DNA of 64,000 bases, taken from Longimycelium tulufanense. GTDB lineage: Bacteria; Actinomycetota; Actinomycetes; Mycobacteriales; Pseudonocardiaceae. Of the stretch, positions 8,994 to 17,360 are shown piece after piece. The stretch is from NCBI RefSeq assembly GCF_014645795.1, contig NZ_BMMK01000001.1:394745-458744 (forward strand), in the 5' to 3' direction. A program made the position numbers and the translations under genes. The first letter of the stretch is position 1, and the number at the start of each line of letters is the position of its first letter. The notes below the pieces were generated by a model. It saw only the letters and a list, made by a program, of their open reading frames with translations, did no database searches and was not told where the DNA came from.

Positions 8994-9560
8994 CTAGGAC
9001 GCGGACTCGGCGCGGGACGTGGCCGGCTGCTGCTTGCGGGCCACCGCGTGCAGACGGGCCTTGGCCGGGTCGCGCGTCGGCGTCTTGCGGGCCTGCTTGG
9101 GCTGCCGTGGTCCGGAAGCGTGCCGCACGAAGAGCGTCACGGTGACCTTGTCGGTGAACCCGTTGCGCTGCATGAGCCGGATCGAGGCGGCATTGTCCTC
9201 CTCGACGTCGGTGACGATGCGGGTCGCGCCCGCTGCGAACAACGCCTGGCAGGACGCCTCGAGCAGGGTCGCGGCCAGGCCGCGACCCTGGTAGTCGGAA
9301 TCCACGCCGATCCACTCCACGTAGCCCCAGTCCTCGCGCTCGTCGTAGGACAGTGAGCCGAGCACGAAGCCGACGACGCGCCCGGCGTCGGCCACCACCC
9401 AGCAGGCGTCGGGCTGGGCGTCGAGGTGCACGGCAACGCTGGACAGCGACCAGGACGTGTAGGGCATCACGGAGACGTCGAAGACGCGGTGCCCGAGCTC
9501 GAGCACCCCCGCGAGATGATCCAGGCGCATCGGAACCGGCTCAAGATCGCCGGTGGCCAT
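8994..9560 (-). CDS. GNAT-family N-acetyltransferase
   Basis: Acetyl-CoA-dependent acetyltransferase of unknown substrate, 188 residues. ATG 9560 is preceded by GGAAGGGG at about 10 nt, which is better than the upstream in-frame start. GNAT motif A is visible as WIGVDSDYQGRGLAATLL (acetyl-CoA pyrophosphate loop Q/RxxGxG/A), followed by NAASIRLMQRNGF (motif B). The C-terminus carries a basic Lys/Arg-rich tail of about 35 residues after the fold, which could bind nucleic acid or be disordered. Monocistronic, convergent with the GH47 gene. Nothing nearby indicates a substrate. Confidence 0.85.
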   Translation of the reverse strand: MATGDLEPVPMRLDHLAGVLELGHRVFDVSVMPYTSWSLSSVAVHLDAQPDACWVVADAGRVVGFVLGSLSYDEREDWGYVEWIGVDSDYQGRGLAATLLEASCQALFAAGATRIVTDVEEDNAASIRLMQRNGFTDKVTVTLFVRHASGPRQPKQARKTPTRDPAKARLHAVARKQQPATSRAESAS

Positions 9561-9700
9561 GGTATGCAACCCCTTCCAGGTTGTCGAAGGGCCTGCTCCG
9601 ATCGTACGGACCCGCCGGATGCTCCGCCGGAACGGCCGCGGGATCACCGGACCGGGGCCCTACGGCCGAATGAGGGGAGTGAGCACCCGGTCACTCCTGG

Positions 9701-9706
9701 TATAGG
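9701..9706 (+). promoter_or_regulatory. Putative -10 element of leaderless DUF397 gene
   Basis: TATAGG lies 10 bases before the GTG at 9716, so transcription would begin at or next to the start codon. No convincing -35 box is seen. Confidence 0.4.
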
Positions 9707-9715
9707 GTTCGGAGC

Positions 9716-10021
9716 GTGACCGAGCAGCCGACTGACCAGTCGCAGATCAAGCCGGTGCCCGATCTCACCGGTGCGGAGTGGATCCAGACCACCGACGACG
9801 GCACTCCGGGTGTGGAGATCGCCTTCGTCGAGGACGTGGTGGTCATGCGGGACGGTAAGGAGCCCGCCGGCCCGGTGCTCGTCTTCACCCACGCCGAGTG
9901 GGACGCCTTCGTCGAGGGTGCCAAGGACGGCGAGTTCGACGAACCATGGAACTGGGACGAGGACTGGGAGGACGAGCCCGAGGAGGAGGCCGGGGAGGAC
10001 ACCGGTCCCCGCAACACGTGA
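9716..10021 (+). CDS. DUF397-type small acidic protein
   Basis: 101-residue acidic protein. The core EIAFVEDVVVMRDGKEP followed by GPVLVFTHAEWDAFVEGAK matches the DUF397 pattern VAVRDSKDPxGPxLxFxxxEWxAF. The C-terminal 25 residues are mostly Asp, Glu and Trp. DUF397 proteins are abundant in actinobacteria, usually beside XRE regulators (the BldB/WhiJ-type context); here no such partner is adjacent. Function unknown, probably regulatory. The GTG start sits immediately behind a -10-like TATAGG. Confidence 0.75.
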   Translation: MTEQPTDQSQIKPVPDLTGAEWIQTTDDGTPGVEIAFVEDVVVMRDGKEPAGPVLVFTHAEWDAFVEGAKDGEFDEPWNWDEDWEDEPEEEAGEDTGPRNT

Positions 10022-10092
10022 GGTGGAGTGGGCGGCCGTCGGTGCCGCCCACCAGCTCCTGCACCGGGTGAAGGCCCCGATCAGCCGTTGTG

Positions 10093-10107
10093 TTGTCCAC
10101 CGGACAA
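10093..10107. repeat. 15-bp inverted repeat upstream of second GH92
   Basis: TTGTCC-ACC-GGACAA, perfect 6-bp arms, 71 nt upstream of the GH92 start. It may be a regulatory site or a variant of the GTCCAC-type palindromes scattered in this window. Confidence 0.35.
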
Positions 10108-10138
10108 TCCGTACCTTCGGTGACCAGTCGCCGCCGCC

Positions 10139-10152
10139 TGACAACGATGTCA
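10139..10152. promoter_or_regulatory. Putative LacI operator 3 (upstream of second GH92)
   Basis: TGACAACGATGTCA differs from the ideal palindrome TGACAACGTTGTCA at one position. It ends 25 nt upstream of the GTG of the second GH92 gene, ahead of its ribosome-binding site. It links this gene to the regulon inferred from operators 1 and 2. Confidence 0.65.
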
Positions 10153-10177
10153 GCCTGGGTCATCGCGGAGGTCCGTC

Positions 10178-12739
10178 GTGGCAGACGCACGCTCGGTGCC
10201 GGGTGAAGCGAGCATCGCCCGCGACAAGACGCGCAGCGGAGCCCGGAGGCGAGAAATCCAACATCGCCCGTCCCGGTTCCGGCTCGCCCGGTCCTTCGGC
10301 GGCCTGCTCGCCGCCGTGGCCCTGGCCGTCGCGCCTACCCCTGCGGCGATCGCCGCTCCGGCGGACGATACGAGTGTGGTCAACGACGTCGCCGCCGCGG
10401 TGAACACGTTCATCGGCACCAAGGACGAAGGCAACACCTTCCCCGGTGCCTCCGCGCCGTTCGGCATGACGCAGGTCAGCCCCATCGGCTCGCACTACGC
10501 CGGCTGGCGTTACGACGACCCGACGATCAAGGGGTTCGGTCACTTCTTCCTGTCCGGCGCGGGCTGCTGGGAACAGGGCGGCCAGATCTCGGTGCTGCCC
10601 ACCACCGGCACGGTTGCGCGGGGCGGGGACTTCGACACCGCCCGACCCGGCACGTTCGACCACAACAACTACGCCGCCCGCTACACGCACGACGGTGAGC
10701 TGGGGCAGGCCGGCTACTACCGCACCCGCCTCACCAGCTATGGCGGCATCGACGTGGAGACCACCGCCGCCACCCGCACCGGCGCCGAGCGGTACACCTT
10801 CGGCGAGTCACCCGCCGCCAACATCTTCGTCAACGTCGGTCAGGCCAACGACAAGCACCGTGTGACCGCCAGCTCGATCACGGTGGTCGACGAGCACACC
10901 CTCGAGGGTGCGGTGGAGACGAAGAGCTTCTGCGGGGGAACCCGCTACACCACCTGGTTCACCATGCGGTTCGACCGCCCGTTCGCCGCGTTCGGTACCT
11001 GGGACCCCTCGGGCGGTGAGCCGGGGCGCCGGTCGACCTCGGGTGGTGCGGGACTGCGCGGGGCGTGGGTCAGCTTCGACACCACAGGCGAGAATCCGCG
11101 CTCGGTGACCGCGCTCACCGCAATCTCCCATGTCGATGCGGAAGGAGCGCGCCGGAACCTCGCTGCCGAAGGCATGCGGCACGACGAGTTGCTGAGCTTC
11201 TACGAGATCCGGGAACGCACACAGAATGCCTGGCGCTCCGAACTCGAGCGCGTCCAGGTCGGAGGTGGCACCCGGGATGACGAGGTCGTGTTCTACACCG
11301 CGCTCTACCACGTGCTGCTGCAACCGTTGACGGGCAACGATGTCGACGGCCGCTACCGCGGCTTCGACGATCAGCTCCACCGGGTCGATGACTGGACCTA
11401 CTACGAGTTCTTCTCCTTGTGGGACACCTATCGCACGCACAACCAACTTCTGGCGATGCTGCAGCCGGCCCGTGCCCGTGACATCGCACGCTCGGTACTC
11501 ACAATCCACGAGCAGGGTGGGTGGCTTCCCCGGTGGGCCTATGCGAACTTCGAGACGAACGTCATGACCGGCGACCCGGTCACCCCATTCCTGGTCGACC
11601 TGTGGCGGTTCGGGGCCCTGGACGGGCGGGAGGAACAGGCGTACAGCGCGTTGCGGCGGAATGCGACGGAGGTTCCTCCCGAGCAGTCGCCGTTCTCGGG
11701 CCGCTCCGGCAATCCCACCTACCTGGAGAAGGGTTTCGTCCACTACGACCCGAACTTCCGTAAGAAGGGGATGGACGTCGACCCGGCGCACGGCGGATCC
11801 GCCACGCTCGAGTACGCGCTGGCGGACTGCGCCCTCTCCGTGATGGCGGGGGGCCTGGGCGAGCACGACGACGCCAGGATCTTCCGGGAACGGGGGAACA
11901 ACTGGCGGAACCTGTGGGACGACACGGTTGCCGACCGCGGTTTCACGGGCTTCCCGCGCCCCCGCAACGCCGACGGGAGTTGGTACACCCCGCCGACGGG
12001 GAAGTACTCGCCCTCGTCGGACAAGGGATTCCATGAGGGCACGGCGTGGCAGTACCAGTGGCTCGTGCAGCAGAACGTGCCGGGTCTGGTGGAGGCGATG
12101 GGTGGCGTCGACGAGACCGCACGCCGGCTGGATGCCTTCTTCGCCTATGACAAGCTCGTCGCCGATCATGTCGCCGCTCCCCGCAAGGAGTGGGTGGTCG
12201 GCCCGTACGACTACTACAACCAGTACCGCTACAACCCGAACAACGAGCCCGATTTGCACGCGCCCTGGATGTACGCGCTGATCGGGCAGCCGTGGAAGAC
12301 CTCGACGGTCGTGCGGGCGGCGCAGACGCTGTTCACGAACGGGGCCGGTGGGGTCACCGGTAACGACGACCTGGGCACGATGTCGGCCTGGTACGTCTTC
12401 AGCGCGCTGGGCATGTACCCGGCGGTGCCGGGAACCGGGCAGTTCGTGCTGCACGCGCCTCGCTTCGAGAAGGTCGTCGTCGAGCTGGCGAACGGCGGGC
12501 GGCTGGTGATCGAGGCGCCTGGCGCGGACGGGCGGAGGCTGCAGTACGTGTCCGGGCTGAAGCTGGGGAAGGCGGACCGCGACAAGGTGTGGGTGAGCTG
12601 GGCCCAGCTGCGGAGCGGGCAGACGCTCTCCGTCACGCTGTCCGACAGCCCGCCGGAGGACGGCTGGGGCACGGCGCCGGGGGCCGCTCCGGCCTCGCCC
12701 TGCGCGGCGGGGGAACAGGCGGCGATCAGCGAGGAGTAG
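10178..12739 (+). CDS. Secreted GH92 alpha-mannosidase, second copy
   Basis: 853-residue GH92 exo-alpha-mannosidase, without the C-terminal modules of the first copy. GTG 10178 has GGAGG six bases upstream. Landmarks: NTFIGTKDEGNTFPGASAPFG, HEGTAWQYQWLV (general-acid Glu region) and GNDDLGTMSAWYVFSALGMYP (catalytic base). The hydrophobic core of the signal peptide (residues ~40-58) is preceded by an unusually long basic n-region of about 28 residues that is encoded by a dispersed repeat (10191-10264). A downstream start would remove it, but none has as good a ribosome-binding site. The GH92 pair may split linkage specificities within one glycan; which copy does which cannot be told from sequence. 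Confidence 0.93.
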   Translation: MADARSVPGEASIARDKTRSGARRREIQHRPSRFRLARSFGGLLAAVALAVAPTPAAIAAPADDTSVVNDVAAAVNTFIGTKDEGNTFPGASAPFGMTQVSPIGSHYAGWRYDDPTIKGFGHFFLSGAGCWEQGGQISVLPTTGTVARGGDFDTARPGTFDHNNYAARYTHDGELGQAGYYRTRLTSYGGIDVETTAATRTGAERYTFGESPAANIFVNVGQANDKHRVTASSITVVDEHTLEGAVETKSFCGGTRYTTWFTMRFDRPFAAFGTWDPSGGEPGRRSTSGGAGLRGAWVSFDTTGENPRSVTALTAISHVDAEGARRNLAAEGMRHDELLSFYEIRERTQNAWRSELERVQVGGGTRDDEVVFYTALYHVLLQPLTGNDVDGRYRGFDDQLHRVDDWTYYEFFSLWDTYRTHNQLLAMLQPARARDIARSVLTIHEQGGWLPRWAYANFETNVMTGDPVTPFLVDLWRFGALDGREEQAYSALRRNATEVPPEQSPFSGRSGNPTYLEKGFVHYDPNFRKKGMDVDPAHGGSATLEYALADCALSVMAGGLGEHDDARIFRERGNNWRNLWDDTVADRGFTGFPRPRNADGSWYTPPTGKYSPSSDKGFHEGTAWQYQWLVQQNVPGLVEAMGGVDETARRLDAFFAYDKLVADHVAAPRKEWVVGPYDYYNQYRYNPNNEPDLHAPWMYALIGQPWKTSTVVRAAQTLFTNGAGGVTGNDDLGTMSAWYVFSALGMYPAVPGTGQFVLHAPRFEKVVVELANGGRLVIEAPGADGRRLQYVSGLKLGKADRDKVWVSWAQLRSGQTLSVTLSDSPPEDGWGTAPGAAPASPCAAGEQAAISEE
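10191..10264 (+). repeat. Dispersed ~75-bp repeat, copy A (inside GH92 signal region)
   Basis: Begins GCTCGGTG and contains GAAGCGAGCATCGCC, GCGCAGCG and GCCCGGAGGCGAG. The reverse complement of copies B and C at 41602-41752 matches it at roughly 85% of positions. It is translated as the basic N-terminus of the second GH92. Confidence 0.8.
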
Positions 12740-12772
12740 CTCACTCCCGCGCGGGTGTGACCCGAACGTTGG

Positions 12773-12785
12773 GTAGGCTGCCTAC
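12773..12785. promoter_or_regulatory. 13-bp inverted repeat upstream of DUF3817 gene
   Basis: GTAGGC-T-GCCTAC, a perfect palindrome in the promoter region of the DUF3817 gene. Candidate operator; no regulator is assigned. Confidence 0.35.
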
Positions 12786-12844
12786 GCCTCGTGTCGGTCC
12801 TGGCGACGTGGGGCGGACGACCACCGCGCACCGAAGGGAACGCC

Positions 12845-13180
12845 GTGCTCTCCGTGTTGTCGCTGCCAGCCACCCGGTTCCGCATCATCGCCGTCGCCGA
12901 GGCGCTGTCCTGGCTGGGCCTGCTCACCGGGATGCTGTTCAAGTACGTCGTGGCCAGCAACGAGATCGGGGTGAAGATCTTCGGCCCCATCCACGGCGCG
13001 TTGTTCCTGATCTACGTGTTGATCGCGCTGTCGGTCCGGGAGCCGCTGGGCTGGGATCGGCGCACCACGATCTGGGCGCTGGTGGCGAGCGTGCCGCCGC
13101 TGGGCACGGTGGTCTTCGAACGCTGGGCCACCCGTAAGGGTGGCATGGGGGAGCCGGTCCCGGAGCTTGCCCACGACTGA
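12845..13180 (+). CDS. DUF3817 integral membrane protein
   Basis: About 111 residues with three hydrophobic segments. The core RFRIIAVAEALSWLGLLTGM, then KIFGPIHGALFLIYV, is typical of the DUF3817 family of small actinobacterial membrane proteins of unknown function. GTG 12845 is preceded by GAAGGGAA. A GTG at 12791, 18 codons upstream, is also in frame and lies just behind a -10-like TAGGCT, so a longer leaderless form is possible. The protein ends in a short hydrophilic tail. Confidence 0.75.
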   Translation: MLSVLSLPATRFRIIAVAEALSWLGLLTGMLFKYVVASNEIGVKIFGPIHGALFLIYVLIALSVREPLGWDRRTTIWALVASVPPLGTVVFERWATRKGGMGEPVPELAHD

Positions 13181-13269
13181 TCGTGGGGACCGGACAGGTT
13201 GGTCGGGTGTTCCCGGCTCCGGCCTGGCGGACCTGGGCAGCTCGGACTCCCGGCCGATGTGGCCGGACC

Positions 13270-13782
13270 TCACTGTGGCTCGGTGAAGTCGCCGGCGGCG
13301 CGGCGGACCTTGGCCAGCAGGCCGGTGAGCTGTTCGGTCTGCCGTTCCGTCAACCCGGGCAGCCCGAAGTTCACGTCCGTGACCGCCTCGGTCGCCCGCT
13401 TCATCAGGTCCCGCCCGCTGTCGGTGATCTCCACCAGTGTCGTGCGCCGGTCGGTGGGGTGCCCGGTCCGCCGTACCAGACCGTCCCGCTCCAGCCGGTC
13501 GACGATGTTGGTGACGCTCGTCGGGTGCAACTGCAGCCGCTCACCCATGACCCGCATGGGCAGGCTTCCGCGGCGCGAAAAAACCAGCAGCACCAACGCC
13601 TCGTAGCGGGCGAACGTCAGCCCCAACGGGCGCAGCACCTGGTCCACGGCCGAGAGCACGATCTGCTGCACCCGCATCACGCTGGTGACCGCCGCCATCG
13701 TGCCGGCCGGTCCGATCCGGTCCTGCCACAGCTCGGTGGCACGGGCGATCGGGTCGAACGGCAGTGGGCGGTGGGCCGTCAT
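13270..13782 (-). CDS. MarR-family transcriptional regulator
   Basis: 170-residue winged-helix regulator. The DNA-binding region is [30 protein letters not shown] followed by the wing [14 protein letters not shown], the standard MarR arrangement. It is divergent from the thiamine-binding-protein gene and convergent with the DUF3817 gene. MarR proteins often control a divergent neighbour and sense small phenolic or lipid ligands; the target here is not evident and no clear palindrome is seen in the 109-bp divergent gap. Confidence 0.9.
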   Translation of the reverse strand: MTAHRPLPFDPIARATELWQDRIGPAGTMAAVTSVMRVQQIVLSAVDQVLRPLGLTFARYEALVLLVFSRRGSLPMRVMGERLQLHPTSVTNIVDRLERDGLVRRTGHPTDRRTTLVEITDSGRDLMKRATEAVTDVNFGLPGLTERQTEQLTGLLAKVRRAAGDFTEPQ

Positions 13783-13891
13783 GACACACGACGCTATCAG
13801 CGAGGATCACGATGAGCGTACGGGTGACACCCCGCGGCTGACCCCGGGCCGCCCGCACGCCCAGCTTGATCGACTATCTCGGGAGGAAACG

Positions 13892-14194
13892 TTGCTCGTC
13901 GCCTTCAGCGTGTCGCCCCTGGGCGGGGAGTCGGAGAGCGTCAGCGAGGCGGTCGCGGACGCCGTGCGCGTGGTCCGCGAGTCCGGCCTGCCCAACGAGA
14001 CGACCGCGATGTTCACGACCATCGAGGGCGAAACCTGGGACGAGGTGATGGACGTCGTGCGCCGCGCCGTGGAGGCGGTGCAGGCCCACGCGCCCCGCGT
14101 GAGCGTGGTCCTCAAAGCCGACATCCGCCCCGGCCACGGCGGGCAGCTGCAGGCGAAGGTCGAGCGCGTCGAGGAGCACCTCGACCGCTCCTGA
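13892..14194 (+). CDS. Thiamine-binding protein, MTH1187/YkoF-like (DUF77)
   Basis: Small cytosolic ferredoxin-like protein of about 100 residues. The start is TTG 13892, preceded by GGGAGGAAAC at ideal spacing, giving [12 protein letters not shown]. The family pattern is visible: FSVSPLG, then [24 protein letters not shown] and [13 protein letters not shown]. Members of this family bind thiamine or hydroxymethylpyrimidine derivatives and form tetramers; a physiological role is unproven. No TPP riboswitch is recognisable upstream. Confidence 0.8.
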   Translation: MLVAFSVSPLGGESESVSEAVADAVRVVRESGLPNETTAMFTTIEGETWDEVMDVVRRAVEAVQAHAPRVSVVLKADIRPGHGGQLQAKVERVEEHLDRS

Positions 14195-14284
14195 CCTGCG
14201 GTCCCGTCGCTACGGGGAGCCCCGCCCGGCGTCCGCGGGCGCATCCACCCGGGTGAGTGACCGTGGCCACACTGGCAGCAAATA

Positions 14285-14298
14285 GTAGGAAGTCCTAC
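14285..14298. promoter_or_regulatory. 14-bp inverted repeat upstream of the mutase gene
   Basis: GTAGGA-AG-TCCTAC, a perfect palindrome 41 nt before the mutase ATG, in the promoter region. The layout suits a dimeric TetR-type repressor. The regulator is unknown. Confidence 0.5.
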
Positions 14299-14339
14299 CA
14301 TCGGGGGACCGACGGTGGTCCCAGCCGAGGGGGTCAGTG

Positions 14340-16073
14340 ATGCCCGTTCCCGGATACGACCCGGAGTTCGCCGACATCGAGGCTGGTCGCGAGCGCTGGC
14401 GACAGCGTTACGCCGAGGCGCGGGCCGCCGGGCAGGTGCGCGACGCCGACTTCACCACCCTGTCCGGGGCCGAGGTCGAGCCGGTCTACGGCCCGGCCCC
14501 CGGCGAGACCGTGCGCGACTTCGAGCGGATCGGCTGGCCCGGCGAGTTCCCCTACACCCGTGGCCTGCACGCCACCGGCTACCGGGGCAGGACCTGGACC
14601 ATCCGGCAGTTCGCCGGATTCGGCAATGCCGAGCAGACCAACGAGCGCTACAAGATGATCCTGGCCCGGGGCGGGGGCGGCCTGTCGGTCGCCTTCGACA
14701 TGCCCACGCTGATGGGCCGGGACTCCGATGACCCGCGCTCGCTCGGCGAGGTCGGCCACTGCGGCGTCGCGATCGACTCCGCCGCCGACATGGACGTCCT
14801 GTTCCGCGACATCCCGCTGGAGCAGGTGACCACCTCGATGACCATCTCCGGCCCGGCCGTGCCGATCTTCTGCATGTACCTGGTTGCCGCGGAACGGCAG
14901 GGCGCCGACATCGGCAGGCTCAACGGCACCCTGCAGACCGACATCTTCAAGGAGTACATAGCGCAGAAGGAGTGGCTGTTCGCCCCCGAGCCGCACCTGC
15001 GGCTGATCGGCGACCTCATGGAGTTCTGCGCGCACCGCATCCCGGCGTACAAGCCGCTCAGCGTGTCCGGCTACCACATCCGGGAGGCCGGCGCGACGGC
15101 CGCCCAGGAGCTGGCCTTCACCCTCGCCGACGGCTTCGGCTACGTCGAGCTGGGGCTCTCCCGCGGGCTGGACGTCGAGAAGTTCGCCCCCGGGCTGAGC
15201 TTCTTCTTCGACGCCCACGTGGACTTCTTCGAGGAGATCGCCAAGTTCCGCGCGGCCCGCCGGATCTGGGCGCGCTGGATGCGCGACGTCTACGGCGCCC
15301 GGACGGCCAAGGCACAGTGGCTGCGGTTCCACACCCAGACCGCCGGGGTGTCGCTGACCGCCCAGCAGCCGGACAACAACGTCGTGCGCACGGCCGTCGA
15401 GGCGCTGGCCGCCGTGCTCGGCGGCACCAACTCGCTGCACACCAACGCGCTGGACGAGGTGCTGGCGCTGCCCAGCGAGCGGGCCGCCCAGATCGCGTTG
15501 CGCACCCAGCAGGTGATCATGGAGGAGACCGGCGTCACCAACGTGGCCGACCCGCTCGGCGGCTCCTGGTACGTCGAGGCGCTCACCGACCGCGTGGAGG
15601 CCGAGGCCGAGCGGATCTTCGACCGGATCAAGGACATGGCCCGGCTGGCGGTGCCCTCCGGCGAGCACCCGGTCGGTGAGATGACCTCGGGCATCCTGCG
15701 CGGCATCGAGGACGGCTGGTTCACCGGCGAGATCGCCGACGCCGCCTTCGCCTACCAGCAGGCGCTGGAGAAGGGCGACAAGCGGATGGTCGGCGTCAAC
15801 TGTCACACCGACTCGTCCTCCGACGACCTGGAGATCCTGCGGATCAGCCACGAGGTCGAGCGCGAGCAGCACCGGGTGCTCGGCGAGCGGCGGGCGCACC
15901 GCGACCGGTCGACCGTGGAACGCACGCTGGCCGAGATGGTCGAGGTCGCCCGCGGCGACGGCAACCTGATCGAGCCGATGATGGCCGCGGTGCGGGCCGA
16001 GGCGACCCTCGGCGAGATCTGCGACGCCCTGCGCGCCGAGTGGGGCGTGTACACCGAGCCGGCCAGGTTCTGA
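14340..16073 (+). CDS. Methylmalonyl-CoA mutase-type large subunit (no B12 domain)
   Basis: Substrate-binding TIM-barrel subunit of an adenosylcobalamin-dependent acyl-CoA mutase, about 577 residues. Landmarks: [53 protein letters not shown] and [14 protein letters not shown]. The protein ends where the B12-binding domain (DxHxxG) would begin, so it needs a separate small subunit, not seen here. The residues that distinguish methylmalonyl- from isobutyryl-CoA mutase look methylmalonyl-like by my alignment: Tyr in ATGYRG and Arg in HLRLIGD. ATG 14340 has GAGGGGG six bases upstream; a GTG just before it is the alternative. A palindrome lies upstream. Confidence 0.85.
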   Translation: MPVPGYDPEFADIEAGRERWRQRYAEARAAGQVRDADFTTLSGAEVEPVYGPAPGETVRDFERIGWPGEFPYTRGLHATGYRGRTWTIRQFAGFGNAEQTNERYKMILARGGGGLSVAFDMPTLMGRDSDDPRSLGEVGHCGVAIDSAADMDVLFRDIPLEQVTTSMTISGPAVPIFCMYLVAAERQGADIGRLNGTLQTDIFKEYIAQKEWLFAPEPHLRLIGDLMEFCAHRIPAYKPLSVSGYHIREAGATAAQELAFTLADGFGYVELGLSRGLDVEKFAPGLSFFFDAHVDFFEEIAKFRAARRIWARWMRDVYGARTAKAQWLRFHTQTAGVSLTAQQPDNNVVRTAVEALAAVLGGTNSLHTNALDEVLALPSERAAQIALRTQQVIMEETGVTNVADPLGGSWYVEALTDRVEAEAERIFDRIKDMARLAVPSGEHPVGEMTSGILRGIEDGWFTGEIADAAFAYQQALEKGDKRMVGVNCHTDSSSDDLEILRISHEVEREQHRVLGERRAHRDRSTVERTLAEMVEVARGDGNLIEPMMAAVRAEATLGEICDALRAEWGVYTEPARF

Positions 16074-16205
16074 AGGCGCCCCGCGGGCCCGCGGGCAGGG
16101 TCGGCCGGCGCCCCTCCCCGGGTCCGTGCCGGCATCGTCGCAGGCGGGAGGCGGGTGATCGGACCGGCCGACGGGCGAGGTGCCGTCCGTGCCAAGATGG
16201 AGGGC

Positions 16206-17186
16206 GTGACGAGGCCCGACCCACGTCAGCAGTCCGCAGCCGCGTTGTCCGCCGCCTTCTCCGGCGCGGTCGACCTCTCGGCCGTGAAGGCCAGGGCGGA
16301 GGCCGCCCGACAGGCGGCCGCCCAGCCCGCGCCCGCGGCCGGCGAGGCCGTGCCCGCACCGGGCTCGGCCGTGGTCGATGTCACCGAGGCCAACTTCCAG
16401 CAGGAGGTTGTCGAGCGCTCCATGCAGGTGCCGGTGGTCGTCGACCTCTGGGCCACCTGGTGCGGCCCGTGCAAGCAGCTCTCGCCGGTGCTGGAGCGGC
16501 TGGCCGCCGAGGGGCGCGGCGCCTGGATGCTGGCCAAGATCGACGTCGATGCCAACCCACGCATCGCCCAGCTGTTCCGGGTGCAGTCGGTGCCGACCGT
16601 GATCGCGATCGCGGGCGGCCAGCCGATCGACGCCTTCAGCGGTGCGCTGCCCGAGCCGCAGGTCCGGCAGTGGATCCAGGCGTTGCTGGACGCCCTGCGC
16701 GAGCAGATGCCCGGCATCCGTGCGGCCGAGGAGGGTGGTGGTGCCGAGGGTGCGGAGGTCGCCGCCGAGGTGCCCGAGGACCCGCGGTTCGTGGTCGCCG
16801 AGGAGGCGCTGGAGCGCGGCGACCTGGCCGCCGCGGAGGACGCCTACCGCAAGATCCTGGACGTCGAGCCGAACAACGCCGACGCGAAGGCCGCGCTGGC
16901 CCAGGTCCGGTTCGAGTTGCGGGCGGCGGCCGCCGACCCCACCGCGGTGCAGCGGGCCGACGGCCACCCCGAGGACGTTGACGCCCAGCTCGCCGCGGCC
17001 GACGCCGAGATCGCCAGCCAGCGGGTGGAGGAGGGCTTCCAGCGCCTGGTGGGCGTGGTGAAGCGCACCTCGGGCGACGAGCGCAACCGGGTTCGCGAGC
17101 ACCTGGTCGGCCTGTTCGACCTGTTCCCGGCGGACGACCCGCGGGTGATCGCCGCGCGGCGCGCGCTGGCCAGCGCCCTGTTCTGA
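16206..17186 (+). CDS. Thioredoxin-TPR protein, YbbN/CnoX-like
   Basis: About 326 residues: an N-terminal Ala-rich segment (1-55), a thioredoxin fold with active-site WCGPC (CGPC at 86-89), then TPR-like helices from about 195. In E. coli YbbN is a chaperone-linked holdase that works with GroEL and Hsp70; unlike the E. coli protein, this one keeps both active-site cysteines, as many actinobacterial homologues do. GTG 16206 gives [10 protein letters not shown], the usual N-terminus in this group. An in-frame ATG at 16197 is the alternative. A -10-like CAAGAT lies just upstream, so the message may be leaderless. Confidence 0.88.
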   Translation: MTRPDPRQQSAAALSAAFSGAVDLSAVKARAEAARQAAAQPAPAAGEAVPAPGSAVVDVTEANFQQEVVERSMQVPVVVDLWATWCGPCKQLSPVLERLAAEGRGAWMLAKIDVDANPRIAQLFRVQSVPTVIAIAGGQPIDAFSGALPEPQVRQWIQALLDALREQMPGIRAAEEGGGAEGAEVAAEVPEDPRFVVAEEALERGDLAAAEDAYRKILDVEPNNADAKAALAQVRFELRAAAADPTAVQRADGHPEDVDAQLAAADAEIASQRVEEGFQRLVGVVKRTSGDERNRVREHLVGLFDLFPADDPRVIAARRALASALF

Positions 17187-17199
17187 CCTGGGCTTGTTG

Positions 17200-17231
17200 G
17201 TGCCGTCTCCGGTGTTCGCCGGGGACGGCAC
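17200..17231. terminator. Terminator hairpin downstream of ybbN-like gene
   Basis: GTGCCGTCTCCGG and CCGGGGACGGCAC pair over 13 positions (one G-U), loop TGTTCG. It starts 13 nt after the stop codon. Confidence 0.65.
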
Positions 17232-17284
17232 GATCTTGCTCCGCAGCCCGTGTAGGGCCGGTACGACTCGATCGAAGACCGGTT

Positions 17285-17323
17285 GGGAGCGGCACACCCG
17301 GTGCACCCGGGTGTGCCGCTCCC
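17285..17323. terminator. Strong bidirectional terminator hairpin
   Basis: A perfect 17-bp stem, GGGAGCGGCACACCCGG with its complement, around a 5-nt loop TGCAC, followed by CCGCGTTTT. It sits between convergent genes and serves the metallopeptidase gene on the minus strand as well. Confidence 0.8.
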
Positions 17324-17360
17324 CGCGTTTTCCGGTGCGCTGACCGCACACAACGCCACC

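Noticed and set aside
14334-17351. A very long minus-strand open frame (about 1000 codons) across the mutase and thioredoxin genes
   Set aside because: It is antisense to two clear genes and is kept open by high-GC codon bias. Its product is compositionally odd (His, Gly, Arg, Val-rich) with no domain.
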